Assembly: GCF_038024125.1 (NCBI RefSeq)
Contig: NZ_CP150662.1
Span: forward strand, 2,125,501 to 2,189,500
DNA from: Polaribacter gangjinensis
GTDB lineage: Bacteria; Bacteroidota; Bacteroidia; Flavobacteriales; Flavobacteriaceae
DNA length: 64,000 nucleotides
Direction: 5' to 3'
The position numbers were made by a program, and so were the translations under genes. The notes under the pieces are model-generated. The model saw only the letters and a program-made list of their open reading frames with translations. It was not told the DNA's origin and searched no databases. How positions within the stretch are numbered: position 1 is the first letter of the stretch; each line of letters begins with the position of its first letter. Positions 10,501-18,102 of this stretch are shown here, piece after piece.

Positions 10501-10548
10501 TATCCAAGAGCAAGAACAATCACTTTAGGTTTAACTATTAAATTATAA
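7519..10548 (+). CDS. SusC-like TonB-dependent outer-membrane transporter
   Basis: The protein has 1009 residues. A signal peptide (to about NAQ, residue 21) is followed by a carboxypeptidase-regulatory-like domain (SGKVTDNSGYALPGVSIQIK, about 24-100), the linker LNEIVIVGYSAVKKEDITGS, a plug domain (about 110-230, with NVRGSNSV, FIIDGVQID and the AIYGSRGANGVIIITTK block) and a long TonB-dependent beta-barrel ending in TLGLTIKL. It forms the glycan import pore with the SusD-like lipoprotein encoded 4 bp downstream, taking oligosaccharides into the periplasm with energy from TonB-ExbBD. Its position directly after three GH110 genes implies that the imported glycan carries terminal alpha-galactose. 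Confidence 0.95.
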   Translation: MNKRLLIFLLCAFSFQLANAQKSISGKVTDNSGYALPGVSIQIKGTSIGAITNFDGEYSLTVPNDDVFIVFSYLGMTTREFKYIGQPTLNVVLEEEASRLNEIVIVGYSAVKKEDITGSISSINDSLIGVSKTPNLFDAIQGRIAGVNIVSQSGEPGAGVNFNVRGSNSVFSAGSPLFIIDGVQIDVNESEVASSGVGSSARMDPLATINPMDIESMEVLKDASATAIYGSRGANGVIIITTKGGKKGKLNLEYTTSLGFSEAANRINVINPEEYLIYRNLRDPGNDFTTLADGTPRDFSNISSRNWQNEALRTAATQNHFISVRGASDKSDYAASLGLVDQEGIIDKNNYRKYNASVKITHQQTEKLKLGFTMNSAFTELTGVANSGGGGDEFNGVVQFMVISNPWELPDLSDQDQFGNTNFISPLSLINEAEKKIRFTRTFGSLFSEYAFSKHLKMRTQIGTTFTGSKLQEFHSSNSLFGFRWNGRAVIRQVETNSYNLSHTFQFSKTINKKHYVFALAGAEVARYMYEAFFNDVTGFENQSLGFNNIGIGQVFNDFGTERLPSNRISYFSNVNYTLKGKYLFTANFRADASDRFGAKNRWGFFPGAAFAWNAHKEKFIKDIPQINQLKLRASYGQTGNERIPQAARFGGMENAYYASNDQLNFGLAPSSLENTALKWETTTQFDAGLDIGLFKDRIHITADYYNKQTTDMLIRALVPAQSGFNAQWQNLGAIENKGFEFTLSTVNISKSNFRWTTDFNISFNRNKIKDLGNVEFIPTVIPGGWITNPGRVIVGQPIGTMYGYVFDGIHQEGNAEGAVPGTMKYRDLNGDGLIDDANDRTIIGDSNPLHIGGLNNSFSYKNFTFSFFFQWSYGNEVFNAAKLRTNGLQPFMNITRDYYENAWTPENQSNIAPAFGRVDQVPSSYFVEDASFLRLKTVNFSYDVPKEIFQNRAISGISLFLSANNLFTITDYTGFDPEVSSNNQLLPGFERFSYPRARTITLGLTIKL

Positions 10549-10552
10549 TCTT

Positions 10553-12184
10553 ATGAAAAATTTTAAATTTTATTTTACAGTACTGTTTCTATCTGTATTT
10601 ATCATTTCTTGTGATGAAGATATTTTAGATTCACCACCGCTATCTATGGTTACAACAGATAGCTATTATAAAACTCCAGAAGAGGCAGAAATTGCATTGA
10701 CAGGAGTTTACCATATCCTTTCTGCAACTGCTGTTCAAAATTTTGGTAACAATTCAACCTTCTCAAGAAGTTTGATGGTGATGCTTAATGGTGCTACAGA
10801 CGAAGTGCTAGCAGTAAACAACCAATTCGAACCTGAACACAGAGTTTGGGGAAATGGTACATTTACAGCACAAAGTAACTTTGTAAATGAAACTTGGGTA
10901 TTTTTATATTCTGGAATCAGTAGAGCCAATTATTTGATTGACAGAATTGAGGCTATTGAAGGCTTTACAGGCAATAGAAAAAATGAAATCATTGCTGAAG
11001 CTAGATTCATGAGAGGATTTTATCACATGATTTTATCAATGATGCATGGTGGTATTCCTGTGTATGATGGTGTAGGTCAAGACATCACCAAACCTAGAAG
11101 CACCATTCAAGAAGTGTATGATTTAATTTTGGCGGATTATAAATTTGCCTACGAAACATTACAAGACAGAGCTCAAGTCCAAGGAAGAGCGAATAAATGG
11201 ACTGCTGCAGGATTTTTAGCAAAAGCACATACCTATTTGGCAAGTGCAAAAAACTCTGGATTGAATGGTTTTATTGATATCAATAGTTTTGATTGGGTAG
11301 ATAGTGACCAACATTATAGAGAAGCTTTAACGTACACACAAGCGATTGTTTCAAATAGTGGATATGTGTTGATTCCTAGATATGATTATTTGTTTAGAGA
11401 ATCTACCAAGCAACATCAATATCAAGAAACACTATTAGCAGCGGAAGCTAGTACAAGTGCCACTCGCGATGCCATTCACTTATTAGCCAATACATTTTTA
11501 CCTCAAGGAAATCAAAACGTGACTGGAGGAGGTTTTGGATGGTTTCGTCCAACAGATGAATTGCACAAAAAATATGTGGTAGGTGATTTTAGAAGAGATC
11601 ATAATTTGACCGGAAATTTGAATTCAGTTAATAATTTTGAAATGATTGAAGGAGTGAAATATTTTGTGCCAAGAACCCTTCCAAATACCAATCAAGGATA
11701 TTATAGTATAGGAAAATATCGAATGATTGACCCAGCTTTAAAACTGTTGCCAAAATGGGCTTCTACCATGAATTTACCAATTTTAAGATTTGCTGACGTT
11801 TTATTGATGCATGCAGAAGCGCAATATTTTACGGGTAATGAAGCAGGTGCAAGAACTACATTATCAACTATTAGACAAAGAGCAGTAACAGCTGGAACAA
11901 CAGTAACTGCATTAAATGACGCTTATAGAAAAGCCAATTTTGTGGATGAGCTGTTAGAGGAGCGCTCACGCGAATTGTGTTTTGAAAATTGGAGAAGAAT
12001 TGATTTAGCACGTTTCAATAAATTTGATCAAACCATTAATGGATTATCAACCACAGAAGGTTTTTACAACAGAGTAACTGTGCCAATTATTCAAACTAAC
12101 TGGAGACCAGAGCGTGTTTGGTTCCCTATACCAATCATTCAAATAGATTTAAATAAAAACTTAGTTCCAAATCAAGGATATTAA
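10553..12184 (+). CDS. SusD-like glycan-binding outer-membrane lipoprotein (RagB/SusD family)
   Basis: The protein has 543 residues. Its N-terminus is a lipoprotein signal with the lipobox FIISC, so the mature protein starts at Cys20 followed by DEDILDSPP. It shows the SusD layout: DSYYKTPEEAEIALTGVY at the N-terminus, a TPR-like helical half (NEIIAEARFMRGFYH, ANKWTAAGFLAKAHTYLA), and the C-terminal RFADVLLMHAEAQYFTGNEAGA plus LLEERSRELCFENWRRIDLARF block. It caps the SusC transporter on the cell surface and captures oligosaccharides. It ends the first module; the second module has its own promoter 30-110 bp downstream. Confidence 0.95.
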   Translation: MKNFKFYFTVLFLSVFIISCDEDILDSPPLSMVTTDSYYKTPEEAEIALTGVYHILSATAVQNFGNNSTFSRSLMVMLNGATDEVLAVNNQFEPEHRVWGNGTFTAQSNFVNETWVFLYSGISRANYLIDRIEAIEGFTGNRKNEIIAEARFMRGFYHMILSMMHGGIPVYDGVGQDITKPRSTIQEVYDLILADYKFAYETLQDRAQVQGRANKWTAAGFLAKAHTYLASAKNSGLNGFIDINSFDWVDSDQHYREALTYTQAIVSNSGYVLIPRYDYLFRESTKQHQYQETLLAAEASTSATRDAIHLLANTFLPQGNQNVTGGGFGWFRPTDELHKKYVVGDFRRDHNLTGNLNSVNNFEMIEGVKYFVPRTLPNTNQGYYSIGKYRMIDPALKLLPKWASTMNLPILRFADVLLMHAEAQYFTGNEAGARTTLSTIRQRAVTAGTTVTALNDAYRKANFVDELLEERSRELCFENWRRIDLARFNKFDQTINGLSTTEGFYNRVTVPIIQTNWRPERVWFPIPIIQIDLNKNLVPNQGY

Positions 12185-12210
12185 AAAAATCTATTTTTTT
12201 ACCAAAAATG

Positions 12211-12305
12211 ATAATCAGTTACAAAGAATGTTACAAAAGCAAAACACATGGTTACATATCAAAAATCCATAGAGTCAATGCTTTCATAATTTTGTAACTG
12301 ATTAT
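12211..12305. repeat. Perfect 15-bp inverted repeat flanking promoter B
   Basis: ATAATCAGTTACAAA at 12211-12225 is the exact reverse complement of TTTGTAACTGATTAT at 12291-12305, with 65 bp between the arms. The left arm carries a third GTTACA (12218) and the right arm carries it inverted (12293-12298) across the end of the -7 element and the likely start site. The left arm is upstream of the start site, so this is a DNA-level dyad and not an mRNA hairpin. Confidence 0.75.
12230..12294 (+). promoter_or_regulatory. PUL promoter B with paired GTTACA operator
   Basis: GTTACA half-sites lie at 12230-12235 and 12251-12256, again 21 bp apart, with CAAAACAC between them and the extended second half-site GTTACATATCAAAA as in promoter A. 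The -7 element TAATTTTG is at 12287-12294, exactly 36 bp after the start of the second half-site, the same distance as in A. Over the 35 bp from the first half-site through the extended second one, A and B agree at 29 positions. The predicted start is near 12300, giving a leader of about 48 nt before the gene at 12348. Confidence 0.72.
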
Positions 12306-12347
12306 TATCAAATTATTTCAACTTTCATTTAACTAAAACTTAAAATT

Positions 12348-13628
12348 ATGAAAAAAAATTACCTTTTATTATTACTATTATTGATTAATACAGTATTATT
12401 TTCTCAAAATATTGATTTCACTAACAATGCTGGAACGGGAGATAAACTTTGGTCAACTGCAACAAACTGGACTCCGAATGGTGTTCCAAGTTCAGCAAGC
12501 ATAGTTCGATTACCATTGATTGTTGAATCATTAGTAGATGCAGATTTTACAATCAAACAAATTCTTGTACCCTTTGGAACTTCAGGAGATGTTCCTGTTG
12601 GCGGAACTAATACCGTAACTATTAATGTTGCAGTTGCCAATGCAGTTGCTATTGATAATGCCTCTAATAATGATATCAAATTAATTTTTAATGGAAAAGT
12701 AACTATCAATAATTCTGCAGGTTTTTCAAATATGAGAAATAGTAATGGAACAGGAAATTCCATTGAATTTGCAACTGGCTCAACACTTAAAATTTCAACT
12801 GGTTTTCAGCCTTCTGAAGGGTCAAGTAACGACTTTTTCTTTAATGGAAAAATTGAAGGAACTGCTAATTTACGATTTGGTGCCAACACAACTTCTACAT
12901 TTGGAAACACAGTATCAAATACAGGTTATACAGGTGAGTTGGTTCAGTTATTGAATTCCTCTATTATTGTAAACACTGCTGATGATGTTGTTTTTTATGA
13001 CGGATTAAAAATACAAGTAAATGGAAACAATTCTTCAGCTACTTTAAATGGCGAAAATGTTTTTAAAAGTGGAATTACAGTTGGTGGAACAAATACATAT
13101 ACATTCAACGTAAATAAAAATCAAAGTGCCATGACGAACATCATTTTTCAAGGTGGTGGAACGTTAAATTTGGTAGTTGATAATGCTGTAACAAATTTAT
13201 CTTTTGCGAATAATTCAGCGAATCCTTGGTTAACAGGAACTGTAAACATCACAGGGTTTAAAAATGGTGTGATCCGTTTTGGAACAGACAATACTGGACT
13301 AACAGCACAACAATTATCTCAAATCAAAGCAACTGGTATCACTGCTTTTGCATTGGATAGCGAAGGTTATTTGATTGATGCAGCAACAGCATCTGTAAAC
13401 GATTTTGAAGAAAATACCATCAATCCAATTGCATATCCAACAATTTCTTCTGATATAATCAACTTTAAGGAAGCGCAAAATAATGTAAAAGTGTTTGATG
13501 TAAATGGTAGAGTTATTTTACACAATACAGCTAAAAATCAAACAGTTTTAACGGTTTCTTCATTACCAAGAGGTCTTTATTTTGTTATGTTTGACAATAA
13601 AAAAGTTGAAAAAATAATTAAACAATAG
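12348..13628 (+). CDS. Secreted T9SS-sorted protein of unknown function, first gene of PUL module two
   Basis: The protein has 426 residues. A signal peptide (MKKNYLLLLLLLINTVLFSQ) leads into the phrase WSTATNWTPNGVPSSAS and a long, Asn/Thr/Val-rich stretch with regularly spaced hydrophobic residues (TVTINVAVANAVAIDN, SATLNGENVF). This looks like a beta-helix or beta-roll as seen in adhesin-like surface proteins. The last 70 residues form a type IX secretion sorting domain (VKVFDVNGRVILHN, SLPRGLYFVMFDNKKVEKIIK), so it should be exported to the cell surface. I recognise no catalytic motif. As the first gene behind promoter B and before the GH110-like and sulfatase genes, a glycan-binding surface role is possible, but that is inference only. 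Confidence 0.75.
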   Translation: MKKNYLLLLLLLINTVLFSQNIDFTNNAGTGDKLWSTATNWTPNGVPSSASIVRLPLIVESLVDADFTIKQILVPFGTSGDVPVGGTNTVTINVAVANAVAIDNASNNDIKLIFNGKVTINNSAGFSNMRNSNGTGNSIEFATGSTLKISTGFQPSEGSSNDFFFNGKIEGTANLRFGANTTSTFGNTVSNTGYTGELVQLLNSSIIVNTADDVVFYDGLKIQVNGNNSSATLNGENVFKSGITVGGTNTYTFNVNKNQSAMTNIIFQGGGTLNLVVDNAVTNLSFANNSANPWLTGTVNITGFKNGVIRFGTDNTGLTAQQLSQIKATGITAFALDSEGYLIDAATASVNDFEENTINPIAYPTISSDIINFKEAQNNVKVFDVNGRVILHNTAKNQTVLTVSSLPRGLYFVMFDNKKVEKIIKQ

Positions 13629-13650
13629 CTATTAAAAAATCAACAGTTTC

Positions 13651-16329
13651 ATGAAAACCAATTGGGTATTTTTATTTTTGATTTCTAGCTTGGGTATTTT
13701 TGCTCAATTTGCACCCCAACCAAGTTTTTTTAGAACCCAAAGACAAATGCCTTTGGTAGAACTTACTACAACTAGCACCATTCTTGTTTCAAGTTATGGT
13801 GCTGTTGTTAACGATGGTATAGATGATACTGCTGCTATACAAAGTGCCATCAATGCTGCAGTAAGCTCAGGAACGCTACAAAATCCTGTAAGATTATTGT
13901 TTGATAGTGGTACGTATGATATTAAAGCTACTTCTGCTGCAAGAGATTCACATTTACTGAGTATGATTGATGCGAAAGGCGTCCTTTTTGATGGTAATGG
14001 TGCGCTTTTTTTGATTCATAATCCTGTTTTGGGTTTTATGTCAACCTTAAGATGTGCCAATACAATTATCAAAGACTTTACGATTGATTATGCAACATTG
14101 CCTTTTTCACAAGGCAAAGTTACCAAGGTTGATGCAGCCAATGGATTTTTTGAATTTGTGGTTGATGATGGTTTTCCATTACCTGTAGAACAGCATTTTA
14201 TTGATTCTCCTCAACGTTGGGGAATGTTTAAAAACGCTAAAGGAGGTATTAAAGAAGGTACGCGTAATTTAATTTCTCACAATCGATTTTTTGAACCAAT
14301 AGGTTCAAGAAAATATAGATATGGTGGCCAAAGTGAAAACAGTTTAATTAACGCTGAAGTTGGAGATTATTTTGTGCATATTGCTAGATATAATGGTGCA
14401 ACAGCAATTTTAAATTCTGGAGGTAAAAATCTTACATATATCAATGTAGTTGTTCACGCAAGTCCTTCAGGAGGTTTTAATTCAAGAGATTCAGAAGAGT
14501 GGAATGTGATCAATTGCCAATTAAAACTAAAAGAAGGTCGTGTGCATACTACAAATGCGGATGCTATGCACATCAATGGCAGTAAATTTGGGCCATGGGT
14601 TGAAGGTTGTCTTTTTGAAGGGTTTTCTGATGATGGTATGAATTTAAAGTACACCAAAAAAATAATAAAAGAAGTTCATAGTCCCACTCAAATAACCGTT
14701 CAATTTACTACAAAAGTTGGTGAAGTATTAGAATTTTACAATCCAAGAGATGGCATTTATTTAGGTACTGCAACTATAACTAACGTGCAAAATTTAGGTA
14801 GTAATCTTTTTAAAATCACCTTATCTAATGCAATTAATATCACTTCTGTAAATGAAATAGATCATCAATCAACAGATAAAGCTTATGTAGAAAGTAGCTC
14901 TAATGAATCTTTTATTTTTAGAAACAATATTATTCGAAATTCAAGAAGATATGGTATTTTAATACAAAGTAAATATGCGTTGATTGAAAATAATTTGTTT
15001 CAAAATTTAAGTGGGGCAGCTATTAGAATTGAAAATGGTGTTGATTGGGGTGAAGGTTTTAGAGCTGATAATATTGAAATCAAAAATAATAGAATAGAAA
15101 ACTGTGGTTACGATACTGGCTATATTGAAGAAAGTAACTCCGCCGCAATTTCAATTGATTTTGCAAAATTGAGCACTCCATGTTCAATAAATACAACTTG
15201 GTGTGGAACAACTAGTGCAACTTGGCAAGCGCATAGCAACATCCGAATTTTAGACAATACAATTTCATATAACAAAAGAGGATTATATCTTAAAAACATC
15301 AATGGTTTAACACTTAAAAACAATTTTATTTGCCATAGAGATGAAGATATCACTTTAACAAACAATCAAGACCCAATTGAGCAAACCATTTTTAACACAG
15401 GTAACCAAAATATTGAAGGGTATAATTTATCTACACCAACTGCAAATTTGCATTTTTTGTTAAATGAACAAAGCTCACAAAATATTGCTAATACTGGGTC
15501 TAATACAACAGTTTCTTTACAAATTAACACACAAGGTGGAGGTGAGATAACTAAAGGATTTTTTGATTCAGAAATTGGCAATGCTTACAAAATAAATACG
15601 ACTAATAATGGTTCGCTAAACCTGATAAATGCAAACGACAATTCATCATATTCCCCTGCAACACAAGGTGCTGCAAGATCATTTGCCTTTTGGGTAAAAC
15701 CAGAAGAAGCCATTTTTCAAACCTTTATGTATAGTGGAGGTCCAACAGATGGCGAAGTCTTTACCATTCAAATGGAAGATAGTGGAGTGGTAAGAGTTAC
15801 AGATAACAATCAAAATTTTGTTAGAATGTCAGATATGCCTTTAAATATTGGTAGCTGGAATCATGTTGTCATCACAGTGCCTACAAACAATACGCTGAAT
15901 AGTATCCAATTTTACAAAAATGGAGTTGCATCAACAGAAACCTATTCAGGCTCAAATCCACTGATTAATACTGCCACTAACGGAATTAATTTTTTTCCAA
16001 GATATAAAGGTTTAGCCAGTGATATCCGTTATTTTGATTATAAATTGTGCAGTAGTGAAGTAGAAAGTGTGTTTAATGATAGAAGAAATACGTTGTCAAT
16101 TGATGAAAACCCAATTGATGAAACGCTAAAAGTTTATCCAACTTTAGTAACATCATCTGTATTTTTCAGCAAACCTATTCAATCAGTAAAAGTGATCAAT
16201 ATGTTAGGAAAAACTTTTGTTTCAAAATCGAAAGTCAATCTTTCAGAATTGGATTTATCACATTTATCCTCTGGTGTTTACATCTTACACATCAATCAAA
16301 ATCAAATGGTTAAAATTTTAAAGAAGTAA
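13651..16329 (+). CDS. Divergent GH110-like beta-helix enzyme with LamG-like module and T9SS sorting domain
   Basis: The protein has 892 residues: signal peptide, then a right-handed beta-helix (about 40-590) starting VSSYGAVVNDGIDDTAAIQSA, then a concanavalin/LamG-like module (about 605-800, FWVKPEEAIFQTFMYSGG and GSWNHVVITVP), then a T9SS sorting domain (VYPTLVTSSVF through LSSGVYILHINQNQMVKILKK). Within the helix, ADAMHINGSKFGPW and FEGFSDDGMN place Asp304 and Asp327-Asp328 at the same +23/+24 spacing as the three GH110 copies. The later RNNIIRNSRRYGILIQ aligns with their NNRARS region. I therefore see a distant GH110 relative, likely an exo-acting galactosidase on the cell surface, with the LamG-like part as a binding module. 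Activity is inferred. Confidence 0.72.
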   Translation: MKTNWVFLFLISSLGIFAQFAPQPSFFRTQRQMPLVELTTTSTILVSSYGAVVNDGIDDTAAIQSAINAAVSSGTLQNPVRLLFDSGTYDIKATSAARDSHLLSMIDAKGVLFDGNGALFLIHNPVLGFMSTLRCANTIIKDFTIDYATLPFSQGKVTKVDAANGFFEFVVDDGFPLPVEQHFIDSPQRWGMFKNAKGGIKEGTRNLISHNRFFEPIGSRKYRYGGQSENSLINAEVGDYFVHIARYNGATAILNSGGKNLTYINVVVHASPSGGFNSRDSEEWNVINCQLKLKEGRVHTTNADAMHINGSKFGPWVEGCLFEGFSDDGMNLKYTKKIIKEVHSPTQITVQFTTKVGEVLEFYNPRDGIYLGTATITNVQNLGSNLFKITLSNAINITSVNEIDHQSTDKAYVESSSNESFIFRNNIIRNSRRYGILIQSKYALIENNLFQNLSGAAIRIENGVDWGEGFRADNIEIKNNRIENCGYDTGYIEESNSAAISIDFAKLSTPCSINTTWCGTTSATWQAHSNIRILDNTISYNKRGLYLKNINGLTLKNNFICHRDEDITLTNNQDPIEQTIFNTGNQNIEGYNLSTPTANLHFLLNEQSSQNIANTGSNTTVSLQINTQGGGEITKGFFDSEIGNAYKINTTNNGSLNLINANDNSSYSPATQGAARSFAFWVKPEEAIFQTFMYSGGPTDGEVFTIQMEDSGVVRVTDNNQNFVRMSDMPLNIGSWNHVVITVPTNNTLNSIQFYKNGVASTETYSGSNPLINTATNGINFFPRYKGLASDIRYFDYKLCSSEVESVFNDRRNTLSIDENPIDETLKVYPTLVTSSVFFSKPIQSVKVINMLGKTFVSKSKVNLSELDLSHLSSGVYILHINQNQMVKILKK

Positions 16330-16332
16330 CAA

Positions 16333-18087
16333 ATGAAAAAAATTTCTTTTATCATATTTCTTTTGAGCATTGCAATAAATGCCCAATATCAATTTAAATT
16401 ACCCGAACATTTTAGAACAAAAAGAGAGTTACCTCTTATTGATTTTCCTACAAGTGTTGATGCCATATTAACTGATTTTGGTGCCATACCAAATGATGGT
16501 AAAGACGATACAGAGGCAATTTTTAAATCATTAGAATATGCTAGAAAATTAAGTTTATTTGGTTCTAATGTTAGAATCGTTTTTGCTAAAGGGAAGTATG
16601 ATTTATTTACAAATAAAAACAACAACCATTTAATTGAAGTAAAAAACCTAAAAAATGTAATTATTGATGGTAATGGCGCAGAAATTACCATTCATGATCC
16701 TTTAAAAGGTTTCATGTCAATTTTTAAATGCAACAATATCATCGTAAAAAACTTATACATAGACTATGACCCACTTCCTTTTACACAAGGAAAAATAACG
16801 GCTATAAATTTAGAAGACAAAACATTTGAGCTAAAAATTGATGAAGGTTTTCCATATTTAAATCATACCATGTTTCAAGAATCGAATCAAGTTTGGGGCA
16901 TGTTAATGGATCCTAAAATTCCAGGGAAATTAAAAGATGGCGCTCCCAATTTATTTGCTTCTAAGCAATTTGAAGAAATTGAAAAAGGACTTTTTAAAGT
17001 GAAAATAAATGCCATTAATTTACTAAAGGCTATGGAAGTTGGTGATTCTTATGTTCATATAGCTCGTTTTAATGGTAAATCTATTTTTTCGACATCGTTT
17101 AGTAAAAATATTACCTATTTAGATGTAACAAGTTATTCAAGTCCTGCAGGCACCTATCAAGCGCACAATATGGAAGAGTGGAATGTAATTAACTGTAAAA
17201 TAAAATTAAAACCTGGCAGGTTACATAGTGCAAATGCTGATAGTTTTCACGTAAATGGGGGTAAATTTGGTCCTTGGATAGAAAATGGATATTTTGAAGG
17301 ATATAGTGATGACGCTGTCAATTTAAAGTATGCAAAAAGAAGTATCATAAAACAACTATCACCAACAGAAATTGTTATCAAACATACCTTAGAGGTTAAT
17401 GAAGTAATCAAAATTTTTAATCCAAGAGATGGTGAGTTAATTGGAACTTATAAAATTTTAGAAGCAAAACCAGATGGTTTACCTAATGTAAAAATTACGC
17501 TTGATAAACCAATAACTGTTCAATTACAAGTGGGTGAAGAAACCAATGATGATGTAGCTTATGTTGATTCGCAATCAAACGAATCATTTGTAATTAGAAA
17601 CAACACATTTAGAAATGCCCGTAGATATGGCATATTAATTCAAGCCACAAATGGCTTAATAGAGCGCAATATTTTTGAAAATTTAAGCCAATCTGCCATT
17701 ACGATTTACAATGGGGTTGATTGGGGTGAAGGATTTACAGCGAATAATATAGTTATCAACCAAAATATTTTTAATAACTGCGGATACGATTCTGCTTACT
17801 TGTCAGATTATGATGCAGCTACCATAAAAATGAGTGTTAAAAAGTTAAAAAATAAAGTTCCTAACGGAAAATGGTATGGAGTAACAACTGCAAATTGGCA
17901 AGCACTAGAAAACATAACGATAACAAACAATACTTTTTCATATAATAAAAAAGCCTTGTCTATAGAGTCTACAGTAAATGCGGTTATAAAATCGAATATG
18001 TTTATTAAAAATTCAAAAGACTTATCAAAACAGAGTGAACTTATTTTTGAAAATAACAATACCAATCTAATTTTCGAAAATAAATAA
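16333..18087 (+). CDS. Divergent GH110-like right-handed beta-helix enzyme
   Basis: The protein has 584 residues with a signal peptide (MKKISFIIFLLSIAINAQ) and no C-terminal sorting or LamG module. It is clearly a paralogue of the catalytic half of the preceding gene: both share FRTxRxxPL, ADxxHxNGxKFGPW, YARRYGILIQ-like blocks and NGVDWGEGF. Asp303 followed by Asp326-Asp327 (FEGYSDDAVN) repeats the GH110 acid spacing. It is probably periplasmic and may trim what the surface paralogue releases or exposes. It starts 3 bp after its neighbour and precedes the first sulfatase by 15 bp, so the genes should be co-transcribed. It could be annotated simply as a pectate-lyase-fold protein; the acid spacing is why I prefer GH110-like. 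Confidence 0.72.
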   Translation: MKKISFIIFLLSIAINAQYQFKLPEHFRTKRELPLIDFPTSVDAILTDFGAIPNDGKDDTEAIFKSLEYARKLSLFGSNVRIVFAKGKYDLFTNKNNNHLIEVKNLKNVIIDGNGAEITIHDPLKGFMSIFKCNNIIVKNLYIDYDPLPFTQGKITAINLEDKTFELKIDEGFPYLNHTMFQESNQVWGMLMDPKIPGKLKDGAPNLFASKQFEEIEKGLFKVKINAINLLKAMEVGDSYVHIARFNGKSIFSTSFSKNITYLDVTSYSSPAGTYQAHNMEEWNVINCKIKLKPGRLHSANADSFHVNGGKFGPWIENGYFEGYSDDAVNLKYAKRSIIKQLSPTEIVIKHTLEVNEVIKIFNPRDGELIGTYKILEAKPDGLPNVKITLDKPITVQLQVGEETNDDVAYVDSQSNESFVIRNNTFRNARRYGILIQATNGLIERNIFENLSQSAITIYNGVDWGEGFTANNIVINQNIFNNCGYDSAYLSDYDAATIKMSVKKLKNKVPNGKWYGVTTANWQALENITITNNTFSYNKKALSIESTVNAVIKSNMFIKNSKDLSKQSELIFENNNTNLIFENK

Positions 18088-18102
18088 AAAAAAAACACTT
18101 AT

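Noticed and set aside
13651..18087. Simple annotation as pectate lyases
   Set aside because: The beta-helix start resembles that superfamily, but the D-x22-DD spacing and the PUL neighbours fit GH110-type hydrolases better.
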